This document shows, one piece after another, positions 17,101 through 25,232 of a DNA stretch of 64,000 nt. The stretch comes from Tritrichomonas musculus (taxonomy: Eukaryota > Parabasalia > Tritrichomonadida > Tritrichomonadidae): positions 1,364,001 through 1,428,000 of the forward strand of contig JAPFFF010000038.1 in the NCBI GenBank assembly GCA_039105265.1, given 5' to 3'. The position numbers were made by a program, and so were the translations under genes. The notes below the pieces were generated by a model. It was given only the letters and a program-made list of their open reading frames with translations, made no database searches and had not been told where the DNA came from. Position 1 is the stretch's first letter; each line of letters begins with the position of its first letter.

Positions 17101-18527
17101 GATTCATAACGGTAAGGGATATATTCAAAATAGTTGTCGGTTTTGATCTCATATGTATGCTCATGCTTCCATGAATATGTGAATCCAATGATGAATTCAT
17201 AAGTATGTCCATCAAGGGTTAATGTAGCAGAATAGTCTCCACTCTTATCTTCATTGCATCCAAACCATACACGCCAGACATCATTGGTTTCATCTGGATC
17301 ACCCATTCTAGTATTGGAACTATATGTTATCATACCTTTGTCAAGCATCATCTTCAATGGGTTCCCGGATTCAAAATTGATTAGACCCTTCAAAGCAAAT
17401 ATGTTAGCAGCATTCTTCTTGATTGAAATGTATGGAATGTCTCTATTCAAGGATCCATATGAATTCTCTTTACGCATCTTCAGTGGAATGTTAACGCAAT
17501 AATTGGTACCAATCCATTTACCTCCAGATTTAGTAAGCTTGTAATGAGTCCCAAATACGTTATCATGAAGCTCGAATGTCTGTCCTTCAATGAGTGAATT
17601 GAATGAATCGGAATCAGGATTATATCCCCAGTCAGCATAATATAAACCATTTGCAGTATCCAAATTGTAATCCCCGATTGACTTGATTGTATAGAAGTCA
17701 GGTAATGGAGACCTATAGAGTTTGAAGCAATTGTCAGCATCAATGAGATTACACTTGAGATTCATTAATGTATCGTTACCTCCATCGCTTTGAGAATCTT
17801 TAATAATTGCAATTTGATGCATTTTCCCAACGAATTTGATCTTCATGAATCCATCAGTATATAGTTCAAATGGGTCATAGATTGCAGATTTCGACATGTA
17901 TATTCGAGGTTTTGATTCATTGCTGATGTACTTCAATTGATATTTGGAATCGCTTTGTGAATCTGTGATGTATTCAATAATGGGATTTGTGAATCTATTT
18001 TGGGTGTCACAGGAAATATAAGCATTTTCAATTTCAAGATTCTTTGGAAAGATGATCTCAAAGACTTGTCCACTTACAGATCCAGAGTAATCAATCTCAA
18101 GAATGTTGTATGTTGAACTGTCCTGAGAATCCGAATCACTTAATTTATGGATATTATTTGCATCGATAATGAATTCATCACAACCTTCTTCATAAGTCAT
18201 TACACTTTCAATAGCAGATGGAGGGGCATTCTCTAAAGTTGAAATTCTATCTTCATGATCAGCAAGTTTGGTCCCATGTGTATCGATAACAGTTCGATGT
18301 GATTGAATGTCGTTAGTTATATCTGTCAATGCTTTCCCAAATGTTTCGAAACATTCTTTGACACTTTGAGGTTCACCATATTCTTCACCAATGAATATTT
18401 TACAACTACCATCGATTGTGGCATCACCTTTAACATGAATTGAATCAAATATTCCATCACCACCTTTGCCAGAACCTCCTATCAAGGCTCCATCTAATGC
18501 ATTTTGTTTGGTTAATATTGCAGTCAT
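14103..18527 (-). CDS. Giant tail-fibre-like protein (1474 residues)
   Basis: The N-terminus (about residues 1-35) has a Gly-rich GGSGKGGDGIFDSIHVKG start and a strand-rich segment; a coiled-coil stretch with heptads follows at about 65-105 (IDTHGTKLADHEDRISTLEN). The middle is rich in beta-type sequence. Residues about 800-1195 carry repeated short modules typical of phage fibres and spikes: VNESALTTALESY, LTPYYTSAQADEKF, GKYALKADIP, DLPDMTKYAL. The C-terminal 100 residues have SFISSTANDS and VGVITEVDAENGCIKFASHGD, resembling C-terminal regions of tail-spike proteins. Probable surface fibre or receptor-binding protein of the particle. No signal peptide or membrane span. The fibre interpretation rests on repeat style, not on an alignment. 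Confidence 0.75.
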   Translation of the reverse strand: MTAILTKQNALDGALIGGSGKGGDGIFDSIHVKGDATIDGSCKIFIGEEYGEPQSVKECFETFGKALTDITNDIQSHRTVIDTHGTKLADHEDRISTLENAPPSAIESVMTYEEGCDEFIIDANNIHKLSDSDSQDSSTYNILEIDYSGSVSGQVFEIIFPKNLEIENAYISCDTQNRFTNPIIEYITDSQSDSKYQLKYISNESKPRIYMSKSAIYDPFELYTDGFMKIKFVGKMHQIAIIKDSQSDGGNDTLMNLKCNLIDADNCFKLYRSPLPDFYTIKSIGDYNLDTANGLYYADWGYNPDSDSFNSLIEGQTFELHDNVFGTHYKLTKSGGKWIGTNYCVNIPLKMRKENSYGSLNRDIPYISIKKNAANIFALKGLINFESGNPLKMMLDKGMITYSSNTRMGDPDETNDVWRVWFGCNEDKSGDYSATLTLDGHTYEFIIGFTYSWKHEHTYEIKTDNYFEYIPYRYESFIETDSDNLRVYMMASQEFNIPIDENIEYPGGNTFEFLASTGYYSVSPRPESCTTLMTNFNIQTSGIVIGENIESHIFELNSLGNVVDIAVNDISSLEKYCNRLQKEFDDMQPKFSWFDYIAGKFVNIGSSVFTFGKVGAGDLLQISIDGIKGLSKLSFAKDADKDDGIELEDIDEVVRDKSVNQSREIIKELTYVDTIIEIPNEKYCHRYYTDALKGTLEVETKVDNEGEVIKLNTYSINEDKSFTSNESSNGSLYEITFEDPYLMIITMGSHEPLSVRIKYTTKVENSELGLGETLTNKQLMSAAAIKKLIENHKTNWLNEIPKMPENLVNESALTTALESYVKKEDILSTENITQELSITTHFVNGTTNDEDKRTNIANLDEDLCKILKKSSLIVKGSCNNEDISGEYLYDSEDSEYYHYKKGENTFSIYYFYYGGTFRYNDNYAVDLESVCYSYKLEVYDEYCIPNMNFVKTNFALKSDIPEPVDLTPYYTSAQADEKFVDEDELAYELDKYETKDVADGKYALKADIPEIPTDLVNESALSTALEPYAKTQDLPDMTKYALSTDIPKEYFTDISGEVYIKDPNKILTLGGANQTSSDAPLMVMKPNHSRNRRIFSIGNQLDSSKERWLDFDIDANSDTATIKYNEITALEITRSKVCVMNACDIDGNAYAKTNDLPDMTKYALTEDIPAPVDLTPYYTSTQADEKYALKSNAVTDEQLIKRCAIDCSSITEGSSDISIRYLKLVDKVIQLEFIVSEYALCCEIRVLFRDTDGNPHNIVIVLHQRTVYFDNFKFPLYYEDTDDIISSPLTYNFPIGGYPWTTTQELLDARQLYSRQIMSRKYLAKFKGVMYGTSNTTITHYCPIEAGQNISDFVAGKPVFMSGHVYKYVNGSFISSTANDSTDCICSVVINGSYKEFVGVITEVDAENGCIKFASHGDMLFTVDDSNLYQIGDVILYNGKILDEDFGLSCKIQRSIVGVVTAKINETTLSLFKS

Positions 18528-18587
18528 TTATCTTAATGTTAAACTATTTTGCACTATACATCTCAATTAATTTAATGTTAATCCAAA

Positions 18588-19562
18588 ATGAGTGGTTTAT
18601 TTGGAGGAAGACATCCACCAGGTACAGGTTCAAACAGACGAAATCCATCTGGAACAAACAATAATTCATCTGGAACAAACAATAATCCATACAGCTTCCA
18701 ATCATCAAACAATAATGGGTACAAATTCCCATCTAACAACAACTCCCAACCATCAAACAATAACAATAACAATAATTATTTCAATTTAGATGAATTTTAT
18801 GATCCTTCAATGGATTTCAATAAAAATATGGTTAATACCAAAACAATGAGTCAGAATGGAAATCAATTACAAGCTACATTAACAGAGCCAAATCAGAATG
18901 CATTACAAGTTATTGAACATAATAGTGATAACAATAAAGTAGTTGCATTAGCACATATTCAAGCCAATACTAAACATGATGAAGATATTCTGAAAGATAA
19001 TCAAAATAATCGTCAATTCCAATTAGCCCAAACTGCTAACAACAACTATCCTCAAAATCTTCAAGCATATACAAATCACCAGAATGCAATGCATAAAAAT
19101 GAAATGGAAAAATATAAGAAAAGATCAACTACGATTGCAAGTTTAGATAACTCAGCTTATCTTGAAAGTGTTCACAATTACTTTAAGCAAATATGTTTGA
19201 ATCAAGGTATTGAGCTAGATAATCCTCATTTGATGCTCACTAGTGGTCATACAGGATTGTTTACAGAGCCAGAATTAAATGCCCATTGTTACAAGAGATC
19301 AATGATATTTTATGGTGTTGCCTCATATGATCACGAAGATTCGAAAGTAACAATATATTATATTGATGGCCATAGACCTGATGTCATCAAATTAGGGAAA
19401 GGCTATTATCCATCATTCTCAAAATGCCGAAATTATAAAGATATACTTTTGGTTAGATTTGGAATAGACCCATTGGTCAAGAAACCTGGTAAAATTGAAA
19501 TTTGTTCAGAATGGAAATGCAGTGATTTGATTCCATGCGACATTCCATGCAACATTGTATGA
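18588..19562 (+). CDS. Unknown Polinton protein, Asn/Gly-rich N-terminus (324 residues)
   Basis: Residues 1-75 are low-complexity Gly, Asn, Ser and Pro; residues 75-190 are Asn/Gln-rich and probably helical. Residues 190-324 look folded (SVHNYFKQICLNQGIELDNP, SKVTIYYIDGHRPDVIKLGK) with several Cys residues. Divergent from the fibre gene, 60 bp apart, and upstream of the 389-residue gene, so it may belong to the particle-building set. A single-jelly-roll minor capsid role is possible but not shown. Confidence 0.6.
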   Translation: MSGLFGGRHPPGTGSNRRNPSGTNNNSSGTNNNPYSFQSSNNNGYKFPSNNNSQPSNNNNNNNYFNLDEFYDPSMDFNKNMVNTKTMSQNGNQLQATLTEPNQNALQVIEHNSDNNKVVALAHIQANTKHDEDILKDNQNNRQFQLAQTANNNYPQNLQAYTNHQNAMHKNEMEKYKKRSTTIASLDNSAYLESVHNYFKQICLNQGIELDNPHLMLTSGHTGLFTEPELNAHCYKRSMIFYGVASYDHEDSKVTIYYIDGHRPDVIKLGKGYYPSFSKCRNYKDILLVRFGIDPLVKKPGKIEICSEWKCSDLIPCDIPCNIV

Positions 19563-19683
19563 GTACATGTTTATTCAGCATTGATGATATGAAAGAAATT
19601 TGTTCAAATAGATGCAAGGGTTTCATAAATGAAATATTTTGATTTAAGAATCGGTTATCATTATTTTTAATGTCGACACAAAG

Positions 19684-20853
19684 ATGTCAGATGAACAACC
19701 AGCAATTGAAGGAGGTGAACGTCCACCAGAATTACCCCCACCAGAAGAAGAAGGTGAACGTCCATGGCGTTGGCAATTCAATCATGCACCATTCAATGAA
19801 TTCGAAGCCGGTGTAAAAATTAAAAGTAGGCCAACACATAAAGCTAAGATACCCATTGGATTCAATTATACTCCTGAAGAAGTTAATAATTATACACTTA
19901 AGAACCTAGTTAGCAGTAAGATGGCACGTGATATTGTTAGATCCACTAAATTCATGCCAGGTGCATTTGAGATTTGGAATAAAAATCCAAAAGGTGGAAA
20001 CAATAAATATAGAGGTGGAGCAGAAGATCTCGATGGAGACAAAATATCAGAATTTGTTGTTAGACGTGATGGTAAAATTGTTGCTGTTAATGGATATACA
20101 ACTAAGAATTCTGATGCAGTCTTCAAGAATTTGTATTACACTGGTCACGATACGAAAGACAAACGTAAAGAACAAAGCTTTAAAGATTGGATCTATAATG
20201 ATTACTATGGACCTGTATATAATGATGACTATTCAGAGGTTACTAGATGGACTCATCATGATCCAAAAATACATAAAGCATGGAGTAAGAGAATGAATAT
20301 TCATGCACCATCAAAATCATTATCATCATATCAAGCATTTGCACGTTACATTGTTGCCCCAGCATGCAAACAAGCATTTCTTGAACTCGGTGGAGGTACT
20401 GAAGAAGGTGCCAAATTTGCTCGTAAAGTTGCTGTAGAAGTAAGTCAAAGTAAAGCATTTGAAGCATCACTTGCAGCAGCAATGTATGCAGCATTAGTTA
20501 AAGATCCATGTTTGTCTCAGATGCAAGATCTTAAAGAAAGACAGAATGAATTCGTTGTATTGAAACAACAATATGAACCAAATTACCACATTGATTTCGA
20601 ATCTGATGATGTTGCAGAAACCCCAGAATATAAAGCATTTGAGAAATGGCTCTTTGCGAAACCATCTGTTAAACAAGCTGTTAGAACCTATATGCATGAT
20701 GTATTAACCACTTCCAAAGAAGAATATATTAATACCATTAAAGGTCAAATCATCACATATCTTAATGAACATGTTAAGGGATATAGACAAAAATATGATG
20801 AAGACTTTGCAGCAGCCAAAGAAGCAGCCAGAAGAAGGTATGGATTTGATTAA
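19684..20853 (+). CDS. Unknown Polinton protein of 389 residues, probable structural
   Basis: Residues 1-30 are Pro/Glu-rich (ELPPPEEEGERPWRW). The middle contains GFNYTPEEVNNYTLKNLVSS and a Trp/Tyr-rich block (FKDWIYNDYYGPVYNDDY). Residues 220-389 are Ala-rich and helical (KAFEASLAAAMYAALVKD). It is convergent with the packaging ATPase, ending 11 bp from it, in the same segment as the capsid candidate, which suggests a virion role. A TATTTTTA core lies 14 nt before the ATG. No family recognised. Confidence 0.6.
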   Translation: MSDEQPAIEGGERPPELPPPEEEGERPWRWQFNHAPFNEFEAGVKIKSRPTHKAKIPIGFNYTPEEVNNYTLKNLVSSKMARDIVRSTKFMPGAFEIWNKNPKGGNNKYRGGAEDLDGDKISEFVVRRDGKIVAVNGYTTKNSDAVFKNLYYTGHDTKDKRKEQSFKDWIYNDYYGPVYNDDYSEVTRWTHHDPKIHKAWSKRMNIHAPSKSLSSYQAFARYIVAPACKQAFLELGGGTEEGAKFARKVAVEVSQSKAFEASLAAAMYAALVKDPCLSQMQDLKERQNEFVVLKQQYEPNYHIDFESDDVAETPEYKAFEKWLFAKPSVKQAVRTYMHDVLTTSKEEYINTIKGQIITYLNEHVKGYRQKYDEDFAAAKEAARRRYGFD

Positions 20854-20864
20854 ATATATTCTTA

Positions 20865-21680
20865 TTAGCTTACATTTCCATTATTGCAATCGATTACAAT
20901 CTTTTGATGTTTATTCATATTTTTGTATCGTTCATACAATTCATCAAATGATATGCTCATGGTAATCTGATGAGTAATGTATCTCAACTGCTCTTTTGAA
21001 TATGTCCCGAATACGAATACTGTAGAGACATTTGATTTAATGGTTGTTGATAACGATTTCCAGAACTGGACATTCAAGAAGAATGATATATGGTTATGTC
21101 GACATGTAGTCATCAGATTGTTGAAATATGATTTCTCATTTGCAAGTAATTTGTTATTAGCAATATCATCAAATAGTATCAATGTATGCAACATTGGTTC
21201 ACGAAAATCATTAACTTTCAATGCTCTGAATATCTCGATTCGTTGTTCATCAATGATTTTGTCTTCAAGGTGTTCCTTCCGGATTGTGTAATACAGTTGC
21301 TTATAATTCAACAAAGCATTAACATATTCTTCAGCATTCTCTTGAGAAACATATGCTATTGGTATTTCAATGAGTTCCCTTAATGACTCAAATGTAACAT
21401 CTTTCTGCTCACCTGTTTTGGATACATATATGAGAAGATGTGCAGCATTTGGAATTGACGCTATTTTAATGATTTCTTCAATTGCTGATAACGTCTTTCC
21501 TGAACCTTGTTTGCCAACGAATATATTCACAGAATTATAGTAAATATTGATGTCTTTGTGGATCTTTCTGATCAATGCATTCGTGATCTGTTTCTTGTTC
21601 TTATTCAGACAATCTCTAACCATATCATGAACGTAATCAAAAGAGTCTGATGAATCCGAGTCAAACCTTTGTTTAAACAT
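20865..21680 (-). CDS. FtsK/A32-like DNA-packaging ATPase
   Basis: Walker A is FVGKQGSGKT near residues 55-64; Walker B is LILFDDI near 165-172. A following segment (TCRHNHISFFLNVQFWKSL) fits the sensor region of A32-type ATPases, and the C-terminus continues with VFVFGTYSKEQLRYI. In Polintons and related viruses this enzyme pumps DNA into the capsid. At 271 residues it has the usual family length. It is convergent with the 389-residue gene and close to the capsid candidate. Confidence 0.9.
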   Translation of the reverse strand: MFKQRFDSDSSDSFDYVHDMVRDCLNKNKKQITNALIRKIHKDINIYYNSVNIFVGKQGSGKTLSAIEEIIKIASIPNAAHLLIYVSKTGEQKDVTFESLRELIEIPIAYVSQENAEEYVNALLNYKQLYYTIRKEHLEDKIIDEQRIEIFRALKVNDFREPMLHTLILFDDIANNKLLANEKSYFNNLMTTCRHNHISFFLNVQFWKSLSTTIKSNVSTVFVFGTYSKEQLRYITHQITMSISFDELYERYKNMNKHQKIVIDCNNGNVS

Positions 21681-21709
21681 TTACAACCAATTAAAATGGT
21701 TCGATTTAG

Positions 21710-22018
21710 AGGTTAATTTCCTGCATGTACGAATCCGTTCGGGCATAGAATACCTTCAAATTTGGTTCATTTTAGAAGGCCTCGAGAAGGTGGTCGGATT
21801 TGTACACCTTCAAATCATCAATGAAATGCGAGTGCGTGATTTCACGCGGACCTCAAAACCTAATGAAAATGGATCCAAAAATAGGTGTGCCCAAAATAGG
21901 GCGGACCGAAAATCCTAATGAAAACACGAGTGGACGAAATCGTCTGGTCATCAAAAACCTTCAAAAATACATCAAATTCATCGTTCCATATAGGGTGTGC
22001 AAAATTGCACATCCTTCA
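21710..22018. repeat. Dyad-rich repeat tract 2, between ATPase and 123-residue gene
   Basis: Holds GCGTGATTTCACGC (21834-21847), GCCCAAAATAGGGC (21889-21902), GACGAAATCGTC (21933-21944) and GTGCAAAATTGCAC (21997-22010). The arms differ but the length (12-14 bp) and the A/T-rich centre are kept. The 27-bp segment of tract 1 recurs at 21753-21779. An 81-codon-scale frame here is a by-product of the repeats. Lies upstream of the ATPase start. Confidence 0.7.
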
Positions 22019-22020
22019 AT

Positions 22021-22392
22021 TTAACCATTATTGATAGCCTTAACAATCTCGTTAATAGCATTCTTAATAGCAACTATATCAGCCTTAATACTCTCAATAC
22101 TTTGTGAATGTTCAGCAATTTCGTTATTGATATCATTGATTTCTTCATGATGTATCGTTTGGTCTTGATCATTTACCGTTTCATCTACCTGTTTCTTGAC
22201 AGCTTTCTTCAAACACAACACCCCTTTGATTTTCGTTATACGATATCCCTCAATGTAATACATCTTATTAAGTTTATGAGTCGTAATCTTATCAATCTCG
22301 TCTTTATTTTTAGCATACCACAAATTGAATTCATCTGGAGTGTTAAATGTTTTCAAGTATTCTTTAATAGGTCCAATCACTTTTACTTCCAT
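22021..22392 (-). CDS. Small coiled-coil Polinton protein (123 residues)
   Basis: The N-terminal half is basic with aromatic residues (FNTPDEFNLWYAKNKDEI, MYYIEGYRITKIKGVLCLKK); the C-terminal 50 residues form a predicted coiled coil with hydrophobic heptads (EIAEHSQSIESIKADIVAIK). Likely an oligomeric structural or accessory protein. It follows the 120-residue gene in the same direction, 54 bp apart. No family recognised. Confidence 0.6.
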   Translation of the reverse strand: MEVKVIGPIKEYLKTFNTPDEFNLWYAKNKDEIDKITTHKLNKMYYIEGYRITKIKGVLCLKKAVKKQVDETVNDQDQTIHHEEINDINNEIAEHSQSIESIKADIVAIKNAINEIVKAINNG

Positions 22393-22446
22393 TTAATGTA
22401 CATTAAAATAAACAATCACATTTAATCATCAATGAACTCATTTAAG

Positions 22447-22809
22447 TCACTTCAAGATTGGAGTTAGCCTACCTTTATTCCCACCAAGAATTGGTCTTTG
22501 AATCATTTCCACCTTATTGTTTGAATCATCATTAATCATTGAATCGAAATTTGTGAAATCTATTGGTAAAGGTTTTAGTTTGGTTGGGTTTGTTTTAGGT
22601 GGATTTGGTGCAACTTTATTGAGCAAGTAATCGGCTCCATTAGCAATACTATTAACGATTCCACCAACTGTATCACCAAACATAGGCCCAACTTTTCGTG
22701 CTATTTCAATTCCCTTACGAATGTATGGAGATGCTTTCTTTATGAAATTCTTCCCTTTCACCAGCAAGTTCTTAAACCATGTCCCAAATGCCATTTTCTT
22801 TGGATTCAT
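22447..22809 (-). CDS. Small amphipathic protein, candidate minor virion protein
   Basis: Residues 7-60 are basic and amphipathic (TWFKNLLVKGKNFIKKASPY, then IVNSIANGADYLLNKV), followed by a Pro/Lys-rich linker and an acidic tail. This layout resembles membrane-active or core proteins of adenovirus-like particles (pVI or pX type), which Polinton relatives often encode next to the capsid gene. It is divergent from the capsid candidate, with 27 bp between the start codons. A TATTTTTA core lies about 10 nt upstream of its ATG. The role is inference from composition and position. Confidence 0.55.
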   Translation of the reverse strand: MNPKKMAFGTWFKNLLVKGKNFIKKASPYIRKGIEIARKVGPMFGDTVGGIVNSIANGADYLLNKVAPNPPKTNPTKLKPLPIDFTNFDSMINDDSNNKVEMIQRPILGGNKGRLTPILK

Positions 22810-22836
22810 ATTAAAATTCTAAAAATACAACTTCAC

Positions 22837-24555
22837 ATGAATCTTTTTTTAATCACAACTCAAAGAATGACATATCAGAATGCTCAACTCAAGAACATCG
22901 GTAATGATGAAGGTGATGTTCTCAAATTCTTCCAATCAAAACTTCGAAACCTCATTGCTCACAATGGTGGAGATCATACATTTGGTTGGTTTACTGAGGA
23001 CGTTGACGACAAAGATGCACCAATGCCAATCGGTACAAAAACAAAAATCAAATGGACTCATCAAGGACATACCATCTCACAAATGGAAAAGAATTTCGTT
23101 ACTGCCAAACTCAATCTCGTTGTCCAACTCAACAAAACACTTAATCTTGAAGGCGATACAGCTAACCTTAACCGTATATTCATTGGTTTCAAACATGCAG
23201 TAGAACTCTTTAGTGATGCTCGTTTATGGATCGACAACGTAATGCTCAAAGAATACCAGCAAGACGAACTCATCAGAGAATCATTTGCATACAACTCAAT
23301 CAAACCAATCGATGCCAAAGAACCAGCCAAACATCGTTACTCATTATGGGAAAACACATCTAGAATGTCTCCATCAGTGTGTGGTGTTTACGTTCCACTT
23401 ACTTTATTAGCTGATGGTAATGCTCATCGAATCACATTTGAAGCATCCATTTACTTTACCGATCAACTTGCATTCCAAGCATGGCAACTCTATCCAAACT
23501 CCATCTGTGGTGAAATCGAAGAAGAAATCAAATCATCAACAGAAGCACTCGTATGGCATCAAGTTCAACCATCTGTAGTCAAAGAAATCGAAGAACTCCT
23601 CAACTGTTCCATCATCGAACAAGACGTACCAGCCAACATGACCATCTCCAACAAGTTCTCTCAAATTGGATCCCCATCAACCATCGTCACTGAATACAAA
23701 TTATCTGATGCCCCTCAAGATGGTTCAAATGATTTGCTAAATGAAGGTTACCAAACACTCCCAGTCCTTGGTGATTCCTCTAAAGTTATTGCTTACAAGA
23801 CCGAAGAAGTCATCTTAAACTGCCGTGGAGGTACCATCGTTACCATGAAATCAGATCTTGCCGGATTTGGTGTCAAACCTGATTGCCTCAATGGACTCAT
23901 CCGTGAACTCAATACACCTCTCCTCATTCCATCCCAACAGCTCGTTCGTGAAGGCTTCCAAGGTCTAGCCACTGATGCCGCTCTCGATGTTTCCAAATCA
24001 ATTGCTCTCTCGAATGCCACCAACATCACAGTCATGTTCCCTAAAAGAACTAATGAAATAACATGCTTCGACAACATCATGTACCAGAACGTTCAACTCA
24101 CCATCAACAACGTCAAATACCCAGACACAGAGTTTGATTCCACCATCGGACCACGTTTCTATCAATACCAACTCATTTCAAACGAATTAGACGGCTCTCT
24201 CAGACCATCCCACGAACTTGAAGACTCATGGACAATGTCATTGAATGCCCCAGATGGAACTCGTTACAAGAACACCAAAAGTGATGCCACTAGCTTCTGC
24301 ATTAACTTCCAACTCGAACGAACCAACTCTGGATATGTATTCGATGGCGTTGACACAGGCGGAAACACAGTCACAATCAAATTCAAAGGCCAACCATTAT
24401 ATCGAGGTGCTAACGACACATACTACAACTTTGACTTGTCAAACCCTGGTGCTCATCCACCCCCTCCTGAGGCTTGGATTTGTTCAGACACATACTTCAC
24501 ATGGCAAAGAGGAGCAGTCAAGTACTTTACCAATACTCCAGAAGGATATGCATAA
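22837..24555 (+). CDS. Probable major capsid protein (double jelly-roll type)
   Basis: The first ATG is 22837; a second in-frame ATG at 22867 (MTYQNAQLKN) could be the true start. The 572-residue product is strand-rich, with NDEGDVLKFFQSKLRNLI near the N-terminus, IFIGFKHAVELFSDARLWID and ESFAYNSIKPID in the first half, and long beta-type segments in the second half. Length and position next to a small amphipathic gene fit Polinton major capsid proteins, which have two jelly rolls. Codons here are C-rich compared with the polymerase. I see no diagnostic short motif, so the assignment rests on size, order and composition. Confidence 0.7.
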   Translation: MNLFLITTQRMTYQNAQLKNIGNDEGDVLKFFQSKLRNLIAHNGGDHTFGWFTEDVDDKDAPMPIGTKTKIKWTHQGHTISQMEKNFVTAKLNLVVQLNKTLNLEGDTANLNRIFIGFKHAVELFSDARLWIDNVMLKEYQQDELIRESFAYNSIKPIDAKEPAKHRYSLWENTSRMSPSVCGVYVPLTLLADGNAHRITFEASIYFTDQLAFQAWQLYPNSICGEIEEEIKSSTEALVWHQVQPSVVKEIEELLNCSIIEQDVPANMTISNKFSQIGSPSTIVTEYKLSDAPQDGSNDLLNEGYQTLPVLGDSSKVIAYKTEEVILNCRGGTIVTMKSDLAGFGVKPDCLNGLIRELNTPLLIPSQQLVREGFQGLATDAALDVSKSIALSNATNITVMFPKRTNEITCFDNIMYQNVQLTINNVKYPDTEFDSTIGPRFYQYQLISNELDGSLRPSHELEDSWTMSLNAPDGTRYKNTKSDATSFCINFQLERTNSGYVFDGVDTGGNTVTIKFKGQPLYRGANDTYYNFDLSNPGAHPPPPEAWICSDTYFTWQRGAVKYFTNTPEGYA

Positions 24556-24590
24556 AGAGTTATCAGAAATAATCGTTTACGAATATAATA

Positions 24591-24600
24591 AATATTTTTA
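24591..24600 (+). promoter_or_regulatory. AATATTTTTA box before HNH gene 2
   Basis: Same decamer, ending 11 nt before the ATG at 24612. Confidence 0.4.
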
Positions 24601-24611
24601 TCTTTACTGAA

Positions 24612-25187
24612 ATGGAAGAAGCAAAGATAGTTGAATTCGTTCCACTTCTCGATTTCGAAGACTATTACGAAATATTAAATGAATATCCATTTACGATTAG
24701 ACGTAAACGAGATCATTATGAAATCAGTGAGTATATCGGACGTGGCTATGTTCAAGTTTCTTTAAAGTGCAAGACATACGATAAACATAAGCTAATTGCT
24801 AAACAATTCATTCCAAATCCAGATAATCTTCCATGCATTGATCACAAAAATAAAGATCGAACTGATTATCATTTAGAGAATCTTCGATGGTTCACAGAAT
24901 CGACTAACCAAAGAAACAGATCATCAACTTGTGGAGTTAAATATACATTCGTTGATGAAATCAATGATGATGCAATCGAAGTAACTGATTATGGAAATCA
25001 TCAATTTGAAGACTATTATTATGACGAGACTGTTGACAAATTCTATTTCTGGAATGGAGTACAGTTCAGAGAACTACACGTATGTAACAAGAAAGATGGA
25101 ACCAAAATTGTAAACATGATTGATACAGACAAAAAGAAGGTATCTGTCAGTATAGCTAAATTCAAACGATTATATGATTTAGTTTAA
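24612..25187 (+). CDS. HNH endonuclease, copy 2
   Basis: Paralogue of 11000-11599. The N-terminal module is VPLLDFEDYYEILNEYPFTI, the HNH core HKLIAKQFI, DHKNKDRTDYHLENLRW, and the shared C-terminal domain YTFVDEINDD, YYYDETVDKFYFW, VNMIDTD. The 191 residues align with copy 1 through most of their length, with clear divergence, so this is an old duplication or two acquisitions from one family. It lies between the capsid candidate and the right terminal repeat. Confidence 0.85.
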   Translation: MEEAKIVEFVPLLDFEDYYEILNEYPFTIRRKRDHYEISEYIGRGYVQVSLKCKTYDKHKLIAKQFIPNPDNLPCIDHKNKDRTDYHLENLRWFTESTNQRNRSSTCGVKYTFVDEINDDAIEVTDYGNHQFEDYYYDETVDKFYFWNGVQFRELHVCNKKDGTKIVNMIDTDKKKVSVSIAKFKRLYDLV

Positions 25188-25232
25188 GATTCATTCAAAA
25201 AATATCGTTCATGTAAACCTTTATTTTTGCAT

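Noticed and set aside
21800-22024. 74-codon frame in dyad tract 2
   Set aside because: Explained by the repeat tract, no domain, and overlaps hairpins.
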